NCBI GenBank assembly: GCA_004570315.1 | Contig: SPQI01000315.1 | Coordinates: forward strand, 1-47,209 | Length of the DNA stretch: 47,209 bases | Origin: Oxalobacteraceae bacterium OM1 | Lineage (GTDB): Bacteria > Pseudomonadota > Gammaproteobacteria > Burkholderiales > Burkholderiaceae_D | Direction of reading: 5' to 3' | Shown here: positions 8,990 to 17,575 of the stretch, piece by piece | How the letters are laid out: the number at the start of each line of letters is the position of its first letter | Numbering within the stretch: position 1 is the stretch's first letter | The notes under the pieces: model-generated | What the model was told of the DNA's origin: nothing | Database searches by the model: none | Seen by the model: only the letters and a program-made list of their open reading frames with translations | Program-made: the position numbers and the translations under genes

Positions 8990-10669
8990 ATGCCACTTGC
9001 CACAGCCGCCATCCCGACGCCGGCCGGGAGCTTGGACTTGCCGCTCGAACGCGGGCAGTCCGTTCTTTTTCTTGGTGCCAACGGCGGTGGCAAGACCCGC
9101 TTGGGCGTGCATCTCGATACCCATCTTGCCGCACACTCGCACCGCATCAGCGCTCAACGCGCGCTTCAGTTCAGCCCGTCGGTCACGATCGTTGATTTCG
9201 AAACAGCGTTGGACAAGCTGCAATACGGTGCGAGTAGGAACATTTATAACCAGAATCAGACCGCGCTGCTGTTAGCACAAAAACAGCACCATCGCTACGG
9301 CGGCAGGCCGGCCACCTATCTCCTGAACGACTACGAGGCGCTGCTCCAGGCACTGTTCGGTGAGGAGACACGGGCGTCGGTGCAGTTCCGGCAGGTCGTC
9401 AAGCAAGGCGGTACGATGGATGTGCCGGAAACGTGCTTCGACAAGCTTCAGGAAATTTGGAGCGCTCTCCTGCCTCATCGGAGACTGGTTGTTCTGGATG
9501 CAACGGTAAAAGTTGATCTAGCGGACGGTGTCGGCGCCCGGTATGACGCGACAGACCTCAGCGACGGCGAGCGTGTCATGTTCTACCTGATCGGGCAGAC
9601 GCTCTTGCTGCCGCAGGAATCCGTCCTGATCATCGACGAACCAGAGCTTCATGTTCATCGCGCGCTGATGACCAAGCTTTGGGATGCGTTGGAATCGTCG
9701 CGCCCGGACTGCGCCTTTGTCTATATCACGCACGATTTGGAGTTCGCGGCGTCGCGGCTGGCGGCCAAGAAATTCGCACTGCATGGGTACGTCGCGGAGC
9801 CGGACCCGCGGTGGGACGTCGAGCCGCTCCCGACTGATATTGCGGGCATTCCGGAGGAAATCATTTGCCGGATCGTGGGCAGTCGGCAGCCTATCCTTTT
9901 TGTCGAGGGGGACAGCGCTAGCGAAGACATGGCAGTGTATCGTCGCGTGTACCCGTCGCATACGGTAATCCCTGTTGGCAGTTGCGACGCCGTCATCGCC
10001 AGCGTCGGCGCCTTTCGTGCGCACCACAGCCTCCATCGCGTCACATGCAGCGGAATTGTCGATGCCGATCACAGAACCCAGCCGGAAATCGCCCGTCTCC
10101 AATCCATGGATGTGCTGGTCACGCCGGTAGCTGAAATCGAAAATTTATTCCTGCTTCCTGACGTGTTTTCGCCCCTCGCGCGGACCTTGGGGCACGAGTC
10201 GGCCGAAGCTGCAGGTCTTGCCGCGCAGCTCGCGAATCGCATCCTCGAGATAGCCGACAAGGACGTTGACGCCTTCGCCATGCGCTATACCAAGCGGCGA
10301 ATCGATCGATCACTCAAGGTCATCGGGTTGACCTCCAAGAACATCGCGGATTTGAGGGCGGAGTTCGCCAGCAAAATGATCTCCATTGATCCAGCGAGCA
10401 TCCACGCCGACGCACTGGCACGGCTGACCACCAGCATTGCCAGCGGCAATGTGGTGGAGGTGCTTGAGATTTACGACAACAAGGGACTGCTGGGCCAGGC
10501 AGCCGCGCTGCTTAACATGAGCAGAAATGGGCTGCAGGAGCATATCGGCCGCATGCTTCGTTCGAATTTGGGACAAGAATTCCAGGACGCCGTGCGCGCC
10601 AAGCTGCCGTCGCTGACCGCCAGCCCGGCGGCGACCGCGACGCCGCTGGCCGTCGCTGCAGCTGCCTGA
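8990..10669 (+). CDS. AAA ATPase fused to a DUF4435/TOPRIM-like domain, merged PARIS (AriA-AriB)-like defence protein
   Basis: 559 aa, ATG with a good AGGGGA ribosome site. N-terminal ABC/SMC-type ATPase: Walker A GANGGGKT (29-36), signature LSDGE (190-194), Walker B VLIIDEPE (212-219) and the switch histidine in ITHD (246-249). The second half has features of the DUF4435 TOPRIM-like domain: LFVEGD (303-308), GSCDAV (330-335), VDADHR (357-362) and EIENLF (382-387). The glutamate and the DAD acidic pair are the expected metal ligands. PARIS anti-phage systems pair an AAA ATPase (AriA) with a DUF4435 nuclease (AriB), sometimes as a single fused gene; OLD nucleases have a comparable layout but a different TOPRIM. 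The Ala/Thr-rich tail is probably disordered. The two downstream genes follow on the same strand (37-bp gap). Domain calls are strong, the defence role is inferred. Confidence 0.8.
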   Translation: MPLATAAIPTPAGSLDLPLERGQSVLFLGANGGGKTRLGVHLDTHLAAHSHRISAQRALQFSPSVTIVDFETALDKLQYGASRNIYNQNQTALLLAQKQHHRYGGRPATYLLNDYEALLQALFGEETRASVQFRQVVKQGGTMDVPETCFDKLQEIWSALLPHRRLVVLDATVKVDLADGVGARYDATDLSDGERVMFYLIGQTLLLPQESVLIIDEPELHVHRALMTKLWDALESSRPDCAFVYITHDLEFAASRLAAKKFALHGYVAEPDPRWDVEPLPTDIAGIPEEIICRIVGSRQPILFVEGDSASEDMAVYRRVYPSHTVIPVGSCDAVIASVGAFRAHHSLHRVTCSGIVDADHRTQPEIARLQSMDVLVTPVAEIENLFLLPDVFSPLARTLGHESAEAAGLAAQLANRILEIADKDVDAFAMRYTKRRIDRSLKVIGLTSKNIADLRAEFASKMISIDPASIHADALARLTTSIASGNVVEVLEIYDNKGLLGQAAALLNMSRNGLQEHIGRMLRSNLGQEFQDAVRAKLPSLTASPAATATPLAVAAAA

Positions 10670-10706
10670 TCGAGCGAGACTCAAACATGGCACAGCGAGG
10701 CACAGC

Positions 10707-11504
10707 ATGAGCCGTCCTTCCTTCCACCTCACTGACGAGCAGGCACGGCTGCTCGTTCGCGAGATGCAAGGCATCCTGGCGAAGCACCCCCGCGCCGGAC
10801 ATGGCCATCGACCCTTTGTGCGCGACTTTCTACGCGCGGTATATCAAGCGACAGGTTCAACGTTCAGCCCGGCGATCTACCGCCGCCTCCTTGAAATCTA
10901 CGCGCCAGACCGGCGCCCATCGACGGACACCTTGGCGGATGAAAAGAAGGCGCTCGATGTGGAACTGGCACGCGAGGCACGTGCCGGCCGGGAACTGGAC
11001 GACGCGACCGGAATTGAGCTCGCCGCCGTGATCGAACGCGCGGTCGACCATGCCTTGGACCGGCACCGGGCCATTCCGACGCGATCGCCGCCGCAGAGTG
11101 ACAGCATCGCCGTCGCGCAACGCGACTTCCTTCAGCAACGCCTCAGTGACGTGGAAACCGAGCTGAGCGCCGCGCGCACGCAAGCGGTTCGTGCAGCTGT
11201 GGGGCTGCAGGCCGCCGAGGCAGCACGCGACGCGCTCTTGACGCAGCTGGCCGGAGCACGCGACGTTGCCGCCGCGCAGCTGCAGCGACTCGGCGAGCTG
11301 ACGAGGGAACTGGAAGCGACACGCACCTTCGCCATGCGCGCCATCGACGGGGTGCGCGGGGAAACGCGCGCGTGGCAGGAACGGTGTGTCTTCCTGGAGG
11401 GCGAACTGCAGCGCGCGAAGCAGCATGCCGAGTATTTCCGTCAGATCGCGTACCAGCGGGGTGCGGCGATACCACCTGATTTGCGGTCGGAGTCGAAGAA
11501 ATGA
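10707..11504 (+). CDS. Coiled-coil DNA-binding-like protein (KfrA-like), coupled to recombinase
   Basis: 265 aa. Residues 1-110 form a small helical domain (LTDEQARLLVREMQ, FVRDFLRAVYQATGSTFSPAIYRRLLEIY). Residues 130-250 are a long Ala/Glu/Arg-rich coiled coil (DFLQQRLSDVETELSAARTQ and following). That layout, an N-terminal helical DNA-binding region plus coiled coil, resembles plasmid KfrA proteins, but I do not see a diagnostic motif. The stop codon overlaps the start of the tyrosine recombinase by 4 bp (ATGA), so translation is coupled. This suggests a partner or recombination-directionality role. Function is not established. Confidence 0.7.
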   Translation: MSRPSFHLTDEQARLLVREMQGILAKHPRAGHGHRPFVRDFLRAVYQATGSTFSPAIYRRLLEIYAPDRRPSTDTLADEKKALDVELAREARAGRELDDATGIELAAVIERAVDHALDRHRAIPTRSPPQSDSIAVAQRDFLQQRLSDVETELSAARTQAVRAAVGLQAAEAARDALLTQLAGARDVAAAQLQRLGELTRELEATRTFAMRAIDGVRGETRAWQERCVFLEGELQRAKQHAEYFRQIAYQRGAAIPPDLRSESKK

Positions 11505-12754
11505 CGGCGATCACACTTCAGCCAAGCGCCGACGATGCAATGCTGGCGCGACCCGAACCAGGCCACGCGCTCGGTCCGGTCGCGGACGATTGGGCCGCCG
11601 TCGAGGTCGTGCTGCGCGCGCTGCGCCAGCGCAGCCGCAGCACGGGCGGCCAGACGGAAGCCACGTATCGGTTCCATCTGGCGAAGCTTCGCTGGTATTG
11701 CGAACACGTCAGCCGGATCACGCCATCCCGCTGGAGTGCGCAGGACGCCGAGCACTTCCTGGCGTTTCTGGCGCACCTGCCTGCCGACGCGCTATGCACG
11801 CGTGGCGCCGTGGCCGGCACGCCGGGGTGGACGCCCTTTCGCCAGCTGCCGTCCACCAGCAGCCAGGCCGACATCCGCCGTTTCGTGCATGCGCTCTTCA
11901 ACGCCTGGCACAAAATGGGATATGTGCGGTTCAATCCGATGTCACTCATCGGTGCCGCGGAGGCCCGGAAGGTCAACACCAATCGGGCCATCCCGCTTGA
12001 TCTGTATGACGTGGTCCTGGAAACGATCCAACGGTCGGCAACGGAAGCGTTTACCAGCCGTCAGGCGGCGGCGCGGGACCGCTTTGTTTTTGAAGCGCTG
12101 CGCGGGCTCGGCTTGCGCGCAAGCGAACTCGTCGGTGGCCGGATGAATGCGTTTTATGCGCTGACGGTTCCGAAATCGGGTCAACGGTATTGGGTGTTTC
12201 ATGTGACCGCGCAGACCGGGAAGGGCGGTAAAGCGCGCCGCATCCCCGTGCCACGCACCGTCTGGACCGCATTTACTGCGTACCGCCGCGCCTTCGGCAT
12301 GGCCCCAGAACCCGGGATAGGGGAGGGGACGCGGCTGCTACTGTCGCCCAGAACGTCATCCGTGTCGATTGCCGGCAAAGCGATCAAGCGCACTGCCGAC
12401 CGCCGCTTCTTCCACGCCTGGCGCGAAATCACGACACGGCAAGCGCTGTATGACATCGTGAAAGGACGACTGAAACACGCAGCCGATGAGCTTGCTGCCG
12501 GCGGCAATGTTGACGAAGCCGAGCGCTTGCGGGGAGCGTCCCCGCACTGGCTACGCCATACCTACGGCAAGGCCACGCTGCTTTCCGGACAGGACGTCCG
12601 TGAAGTCGCGGCAGCTCTGGGCCACTCGAGTCTTGAGACGACCATGATCTATACCGAACAAGACGCGCTGGATCTAATTGCAGCCTTCGAACGTGCAAGC
12701 CCCGGAGTGCTGGCTTCGGAGGACGACTTGACTCTCAGCGACGCCCGCATGTGA
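11501..12754 (+). CDS. Tyrosine site-specific recombinase (phage integrase family)
   Basis: 417 aa. It carries the complete catalytic set: Arg206 in GLRASEL, a lysine in the TGKGGKARRIPV beta-hairpin (241 or 244), HWLRHTYG giving His349 and Arg352, His375 in LGHSSLETT, and the nucleophile Tyr384 in MIYT. An N-terminal SAM-like core-binding domain lies near 30-150. A 40-residue insertion between the Arg and His boxes (about 305-345, rich in Ala/Asp/Glu) is longer than in XerC/D. It is translationally coupled to the coiled-coil gene before it. It could resolve multimers or move an element. Target sites are not identified; the 19-bp inverted repeat at 14438-14629 is one candidate. Confident in family, not in role. 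Confidence 0.9.
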   Translation: MTAITLQPSADDAMLARPEPGHALGPVADDWAAVEVVLRALRQRSRSTGGQTEATYRFHLAKLRWYCEHVSRITPSRWSAQDAEHFLAFLAHLPADALCTRGAVAGTPGWTPFRQLPSTSSQADIRRFVHALFNAWHKMGYVRFNPMSLIGAAEARKVNTNRAIPLDLYDVVLETIQRSATEAFTSRQAAARDRFVFEALRGLGLRASELVGGRMNAFYALTVPKSGQRYWVFHVTAQTGKGGKARRIPVPRTVWTAFTAYRRAFGMAPEPGIGEGTRLLLSPRTSSVSIAGKAIKRTADRRFFHAWREITTRQALYDIVKGRLKHAADELAAGGNVDEAERLRGASPHWLRHTYGKATLLSGQDVREVAAALGHSSLETTMIYTEQDALDLIAAFERASPGVLASEDDLTLSDARM

Positions 12755-12867
12755 ACTAGAATGGCGAAGCGGTCTACAGCGCGTGTTCAATGACGCGCGC
12801 ACAAATGAAAGCAACGGGTACCCCCCGTTGATGAAGCAGAATAAAAAAATCGAGGGGAGAACCTGCA

Positions 12868-13266
12868 TTGGATCCGGTGTCAATTGCGCTCGCATTCTTT
12901 CTGAAGAATCCGTCCCTAACCGTCTCCACGGTTGACAAGGCCATGGCGCCCCGCGCCATCGACATGACGAAAATGCAGGAGAGCCTCGCGGACCTGTCTA
13001 AGGAGGTCCTGCTTTGCTATCACAAAACGGCACGCTTTCATGCGGTCGACGTTCTCGCCGTTCCCTGGACGCGGGAGTCCCAGTATGGAGCTGAAAAATC
13101 GATCGTTCTTCGGATTCATTACGCCGGCATCGGGGCCGTGAACCGCTATGAAATGACGGTAGCCGTCATGGGAAAGCAGGACAAGGTGCGGGCCACGGTG
13201 GTATCCGATAGCGCGGTGATCCCGTATAACAAGAAATGTGCCCTCGAGGATTGGACCGGCGCCTGA
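12868..13266 (+). CDS. Hypothetical protein
   Basis: 132 aa, TTG start preceded by a strong GAGGGGAGA ribosome site and an A-rich tract. It has no signal peptide or obvious membrane segment. The sequence has a helical first half (SLADLSKEVLLCYHK) and a beta-rich second half (SIVLRIHYAGIGAVNRYEMTVAVMG). I do not recognise the family. It lies between two convergent recombinase genes; a weak hairpin (CAACGGG/CCCGTTG, 12812-12830) separates it from the first recombinase. Composition and ribosome site support a real gene. Confidence 0.6.
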   Translation: MDPVSIALAFFLKNPSLTVSTVDKAMAPRAIDMTKMQESLADLSKEVLLCYHKTARFHAVDVLAVPWTRESQYGAEKSIVLRIHYAGIGAVNRYEMTVAVMGKQDKVRATVVSDSAVIPYNKKCALEDWTGA

Positions 13267-13333
13267 CTTGGCCAGTGGCGTGACGCAGCTTCGTCTCCCG
13301 CGCAGCGTACGCGCCGCGCAACGCGGGTTACCG

Positions 13334-14353
13334 TCATTGGCCGGCCGCCATGCCGCGCTTTGCCGGACGGCGTTTCGCCTTGCCACCGTCGAGATATGCC
13401 TCGATCGACTTCAACTCGGCCAAGCCGACATACTGTTGCACGACCTCCGGCGGCGTGCCGTTGCCTAGCTCGGTTTCGATGTAGGTATTGCGTAAGGTGC
13501 GCGGCCCGAGCCGCTTGACCGGGATCTGGGCCCGCTCGAACACCGCCGCGGTTGCGCGATACACGGCGGACACCGACATCGTCGACACGCCGCGGCCCGG
13601 GCTGGCCGGAAATAAGAACTTCCCGGGTAAATACGTGGCCAGCTCGCGGCGCCGCTGGACCCAGCCGAGCACGATGTCGACGACGACCGGCTGCAGCAAT
13701 GCCTCATGGTCGTCGGCGCGGTTGCCGGTGGCCGCGCGCTTCACCTTAACCGATACGCGCGTCTGACCCGGCTTCAGCGCAACGCTGGTCGTGTGCAGCG
13801 TAACCGCCTCGGACGGCAGCAGTCCCGCCCCCAGAATCAACGCCAGCAGCGCGCCGTCGCGCTGCGCGCGCCAGTCATCTGTCGGCGTTTGCCCGGGCAG
13901 GTTCGCCAAAAAAGCTGCGACCTGGGCCGCGGTAAGGGCCTGGCGCTCGAGGTTGCGGCCGGTGGCACCCGGGGTGCGGAATGCTTCGAGCGAAGCATGT
14001 CCTGCCGGATTCGGGTTCACTTCCAGGTGCGCGAAGACGCGCTCGAGCAAGGCCAGGTATTTGACCCGCACCCGGCTGTAGGGCCCGCGGCGGCCAGGGG
14101 TGCGCCGGTTCAGGAACTCTCCGATGTGCGCGGAATTTACCGTATCAAAGGTAAGGCCACGTTCGATCAGATAGGCGCACACGGCATTGAACATGGCGCT
14201 GAGCACCCGCTTCGAGTTGTCCCGCAGCGGGTAGATCGCGCCTGTCTGCGGGTTGGTGGCCGGCGCGCGCCGCCCTGCCTTCAGGTACGCCTCGGAGCTC
14301 ACGAACTGCGCGAAGGCGAGTTGTGGTGCGTTGCGCCAGTCCGGTTTTTTCAT
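13334..14353 (-). CDS. Divergent tyrosine recombinase-like protein lacking catalytic residues
   Basis: 339 aa, ATG with AGGAAA ribosome site. The fold is recognisable: an N-terminal core-binding domain (residues 45-115) and a C-terminal catalytic-type domain. The active site is incomplete. The Arg-I box reads GLLPSEA (177-183) where GLRxSE is expected, the HxLR box reads RTLRNTY (285-291) with Arg288 kept but His replaced by Arg, and the next His/Trp is Leu311. A tyrosine is present at 320 in SIEAYL. It may be inactive, a structural partner, or use an unusual arrangement. It points away from the 19-bp inverted repeat at 14438-14629, which lies just upstream. It runs convergent to the gene at 12868-13266. 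Confidence 0.8.
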   Translation of the reverse strand: MKKPDWRNAPQLAFAQFVSSEAYLKAGRRAPATNPQTGAIYPLRDNSKRVLSAMFNAVCAYLIERGLTFDTVNSAHIGEFLNRRTPGRRGPYSRVRVKYLALLERVFAHLEVNPNPAGHASLEAFRTPGATGRNLERQALTAAQVAAFLANLPGQTPTDDWRAQRDGALLALILGAGLLPSEAVTLHTTSVALKPGQTRVSVKVKRAATGNRADDHEALLQPVVVDIVLGWVQRRRELATYLPGKFLFPASPGRGVSTMSVSAVYRATAAVFERAQIPVKRLGPRTLRNTYIETELGNGTPPEVVQQYVGLAELKSIEAYLDGGKAKRRPAKRGMAAGQ

Positions 14354-14437
14354 ACGTGTTTCCTGGGCAGGTGAGGGAGCATTCTATCGGGCGGTTCAGC
14401 GATCGGAACATGATATTGCAATTGCTATTTTAGACAA

Positions 14438-14629
14438 TTCGCAATTAATAATCCAATGCCTGTCCGGCACCACAAGGGCGATGCGCGAGCGCCGGCGCGC
14501 TGTACGCCCGCCCGGTGTGAAGCTCCAGAGCCGCCATGCTGGTGGCGGACAGTTGTGAGCTTTGGCCGTCGCGACGGAGTCGGTGGTATGTCCGGAGCGC
14601 TAGAGCGCAGTTGGATTATTAATTGCGAA
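14438..14629. repeat. Perfect 19-bp inverted repeat near the divergent recombinase
   Basis: TTCGCAATTAATAATCCAA at 14438-14456 and its exact reverse complement at 14611-14629, 154 bp apart. Both copies are far more A+T-rich than their surroundings, and the match stops abruptly at 19 bp on both sides. The left copy lies 85 bp upstream of the degenerate recombinase gene. Size and placement suit a recombinase core or crossover site, or ends of a very small element. No gene lies between the arms. Confidence 0.7.
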
Positions 14630-14950
14630 AGCTATGCGCTGCGCGGGATTCGTGAAGCAGCGATCCAAGGCTTGGCAGTCGCCGTCCTCAAGCCCAATTG
14701 AGGTCGATGCGGGACGGCGCGGATGGATGCGCCTGCAGACAAGGCCGTCCGAATGCTCTGATCAGGGCCGGCTGGTCGACATGGGACATATGCGCACGAC
14801 CGTACGGGCTAAGCCAACCGGTCGCCCGTGGCAAGTCTGGATGCTGCGCCAGGAGGGCAATGTCGCCCGTCGTGGTCGGCCCTACCAGCGCGCCACCGAT
14901 GCAAGATTGCCTGCGCTGCTTACGACAACATCACGCCTGGGACCATGCAC
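14630..14950. other. Stretch without a supported gene
   Basis: Between the inverted repeat and the end of the GGDEF-EAL gene. I see no coding frame or site that I can support here. Confidence 0.5.
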
Positions 14951-16360
14951 TTAAGCGGCAGGCATTGCCAACGCATCGACGCGCCCGGCTTGCAGCAGGA
15001 GGTCGGCGAAATCGGCGCCCGGCAGCGGTTTGGCGAGCAAGTACCCCTGCATTTCATCGCACGACAGCGATTCCAAGATTGCCAGCTGCGATTCGGTCTC
15101 GCCCCCTTCAGCCACCACGTCCATGTTAAGTGCATGGGCGAGGTTGATGATCGCCGCTACGACCGACGTCCCCTTGGTGTCGCTGGGGGACAGGCTGTTG
15201 ACAAACATCCGATCGACCTTCAGTTGCCGCACCGAAAACTGCTGCAGGTAAGATAGGCTCGAATAGCCGGTGCCGAAGTCATCGATTGCCAGATCGAACC
15301 CCGCCTGCTGCAGGCGGTCGATTGTTCGCTTGGTTTCCTCGGCATTCTCCATCGCGACCGACTCAGTAATCTCGAACATCATGGCCGAGCGGTCGATGCC
15401 ATGGCGATCGGTAATACGGGTGATGTCATCCACCAGCGTCGCCGAGCGGAAGTTGATGCGCGAAAGATTCACGGCGACACGGATAGGCGTCAAGCCCGCC
15501 GCCAGCCACGCGACGAGCTCCTGGCAGACCTGTTCGACGACCCAGAGATCGATCGCGATGATCTGGCCGGACTGTTCGGCCACCGGGATGAATTCCGCCG
15601 GCGAGACCAAGCCCAATTCAGGGTGCTGCCAGCGCACCAGCGCCTCGGCGCCGAGCAGGGTGCGGTGGCGACAATCCCATTTCGGCTGAAACTGCAGGAG
15701 AAGCTGTCCAGACGCAATTGCGCGATGCAGCCCTTGCTGGATGTCGGCGGTACGCTTGCTGGCGATGTTCATTGCCTCTTCGAAAAAACGATAGGCGTTG
15801 CGGCCGCCGGTTTTGGCTCCGTACATTGCCGCGTCCGCGTGCGAGAGCAGGGCGTCAATGGTGGTGCCATCGTCCGGATACAGGCTGATGCCAATCGATG
15901 CGGAGGCTCTGATGCGAGTGGTTCCGAGCGCGATGTCAGCCTTAAATGCGCCGAGCAGTTTTTCGGCGACGTGCGCGGCGGCGCCGGAGGCCGGCAACTC
16001 CTCGACCAACACCACGAATTCGTCGCCGCCAAGACGCGCTATGGTGTCCTCCTTGCGCATGGTCTGGCGCAGGCGATCGGCGATCGCCTTGAGCAGCTGA
16101 TCGCCGATGGTGTGGCCCATTGAGTCATTGATGACCTTGAAGGCGTCGAGGTCGATGAAGTACAACGCAAAGCGGGTTTTTGCGCGGGCGCCACGTTCAA
16201 TCGCATGGCACAGGCGATCGGTAAGCAGGTAGCGGTTCGGCAGACCGGTGAGCGCATCATGGGTGGCCTGATACTGCAATGAGCGGGTGTACAGGGTAGC
16301 GCTGCGCTCCAGTCGTGAATCGAGAATTGACAGCACCAAGGCAACGGTGAGGACGTTCAA
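14951..16360 (-). CDS. GGDEF-EAL cyclic-di-GMP protein, N-terminally truncated
   Basis: 469 aa from a TTG at 16360, but the frame is open to about 16492 and the extra residues also look coding (TAFPVGSICGAAS, then LTWLAVTIIVIT). The visible N-terminus is one membrane segment (WLAVTIIVIT through VALVLSIL), the last span of a lost membrane sensor domain. Next come a diguanylate cyclase domain with GGDEF at 111-115 and an I-site RKED (102-105), and a phosphodiesterase domain with EAL at 239-241 and DDFGTGYSSL. Both enzyme motifs look intact. An in-frame stop at 16493-16495 shows that the original 5' end is gone. No ribosome site is evident at the TTG, so expression is doubtful. Possibly a fragment left by recombination. 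Confidence 0.8.
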   Translation of the reverse strand: MNVLTVALVLSILDSRLERSATLYTRSLQYQATHDALTGLPNRYLLTDRLCHAIERGARAKTRFALYFIDLDAFKVINDSMGHTIGDQLLKAIADRLRQTMRKEDTIARLGGDEFVVLVEELPASGAAAHVAEKLLGAFKADIALGTTRIRASASIGISLYPDDGTTIDALLSHADAAMYGAKTGGRNAYRFFEEAMNIASKRTADIQQGLHRAIASGQLLLQFQPKWDCRHRTLLGAEALVRWQHPELGLVSPAEFIPVAEQSGQIIAIDLWVVEQVCQELVAWLAAGLTPIRVAVNLSRINFRSATLVDDITRITDRHGIDRSAMMFEITESVAMENAEETKRTIDRLQQAGFDLAIDDFGTGYSSLSYLQQFSVRQLKVDRMFVNSLSPSDTKGTSVVAAIINLAHALNMDVVAEGGETESQLAILESLSCDEMQGYLLAKPLPGADFADLLLQAGRVDALAMPAA

Positions 16361-16544
16361 CGTGATGACGATGATGGTGACGGCCAGCCAGGTCAGCGAC
16401 AGGTCCGAGGCGGCGCCACAAATGGAGCCGACCGGAAAAGCAGTGCGGAGCAGGATTGTCCGGCACTGATGCGGACGCCGGAACGAGCCGGATCATTGAC
16501 TCCGAACTGCGGGCAAGGACAACCGGGCACGCAGGCCAACCGGG

Positions 16545-16895
16545 CTAGGCCCGGGTAGCCCGCAGCATCGCCTTGGACAAGCGCTCCAGATGGCACAATG
16601 CATCATCGGTTAGAACGATCTGCTTGCGCCGCGTATCCTCGGTGTCGATCAATTCAATCCAGCCCTTTTTGCGCATGGATTTGAGCCGCGTATGGATGGT
16701 CGCCGCTGCGCCGAATTCCTGTCGGGCCATCATGTCCCGCACCGACAACCGTTCACCCTGCTGGCCAATGCGAGCCACGAACGCGAGGATCCGCTCCTCG
16801 AGCGGATCTAGCTGCGGCAATGTGGGCAATCCGCGTACGGCCTCGGCCAGCTCAAGGAAGCGGATATAAATGTCAGCCGCTCGGCGCTTTTTCAT
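16545..16895 (-). CDS. MarR-like winged-helix transcriptional regulator
   Basis: 116 aa. A helical start (IRFLELAEAVRGLPTLPQLDPLEERILAFV) leads into a winged helix: SVRDMMARQEFGAAATIHTRLKSMRKKGWIEL (about 51-82), then the wing TEDTRRKQIVLTDDALCHLERLSKAM. This is the layout of small MarR-family repressors. It is divergent from the broken membrane-protein gene at 17015, 119 bp away, so it may once have controlled that gene. The dimerisation helices are shorter than in full MarR proteins. Confidence 0.75.
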   Translation of the reverse strand: MKKRRAADIYIRFLELAEAVRGLPTLPQLDPLEERILAFVARIGQQGERLSVRDMMARQEFGAAATIHTRLKSMRKKGWIELIDTEDTRRKQIVLTDDALCHLERLSKAMLRATRA

Positions 16896-17014
16896 CCAAA
16901 TGTTGATTGCAAATCGAATTCTTGCAGAGTAGAGTACTGGCCGCCATATGCTGGGTCGTCAAGCCGTCTCATTGCATGAGTCATTGTAACGTATGAGATA
17001 GGGCGGTCGTCCCC

Positions 17015-17575
17015 ATGCTGTCGGATGTGAACCAGAAGCTTATTATCGTCCTTTCCACGGCGCTTGCCTTTATCGGGGCACTGTGGGCAAACGAGGTGCT
17101 GTTTTCGCGGCTCGAGTTCATCGCCGGCATTAACTGGATTTACCTGCCGGCCGGCGTCCGGGTGCTGTCAACCTTGCTGTTTGCCGAAACCGGGGCGGCT
17201 AGCCTGCTGCTGGTGTCTTGACTCGTCTCCTTCGGGTACTTTTTCCCGACCGGCCCCATCCGAGCCTTCATGGGTGGGCTCTTGTCCTCTCTGGCCCCCT
17301 ATCTTGTCTACCGGATCGCCGCCTGCCGGTACGGTTTCCAAGACTCGTTGGCCAACCTGACGCCCCGCCGGCTCCTTGCCCTGATCGCCATTTATGCGAT
17401 CGCGAGTCCTTTGCTCCACCACTTGTGGTTCTGGATCCACAAGGACGTCGTCAATCCCTTGCCAGGCTTTGTTGCGATGGCTGTCGGCGACCTCAGCGGG
17501 GCGCTGCTTGTCGTGTACACGGCTAAGGCTGTGCTGTCATTATTCCCCAGATTGCTTCGCCCGCAGCGGACATAA
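17015..17575 (+). pseudogene. Small integral membrane protein interrupted by an in-frame TGA
   Basis: The frame from 17015 encodes 68 residues with membrane segments (LIIVLSTALAFIGALWANEVL, IYLPAGVRVLSTLLF), stops at TGA 17219-17221, and continues in the same frame as clear membrane-protein sequence (LVSFGYFFPTGPIRAFMGG, SLAPYLVYRIAACRYGF, LALIAIYAIASPLLHHLWFW) to 17573-17575. Read through, it would be about 186 aa with five or six spans. TGG to TGA (Trp) would be the simplest change. Divergent from the MarR-like gene. I do not know the family's function. An internal ATG at 17270 could start a shorter product. Sequencing error is possible. Confidence 0.7.

Noticed and set aside
15401-16123. 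240-residue open frame on the plus strand
   Set aside because: Antisense to the GGDEF-EAL gene, whose GGDEF and EAL motifs are intact.
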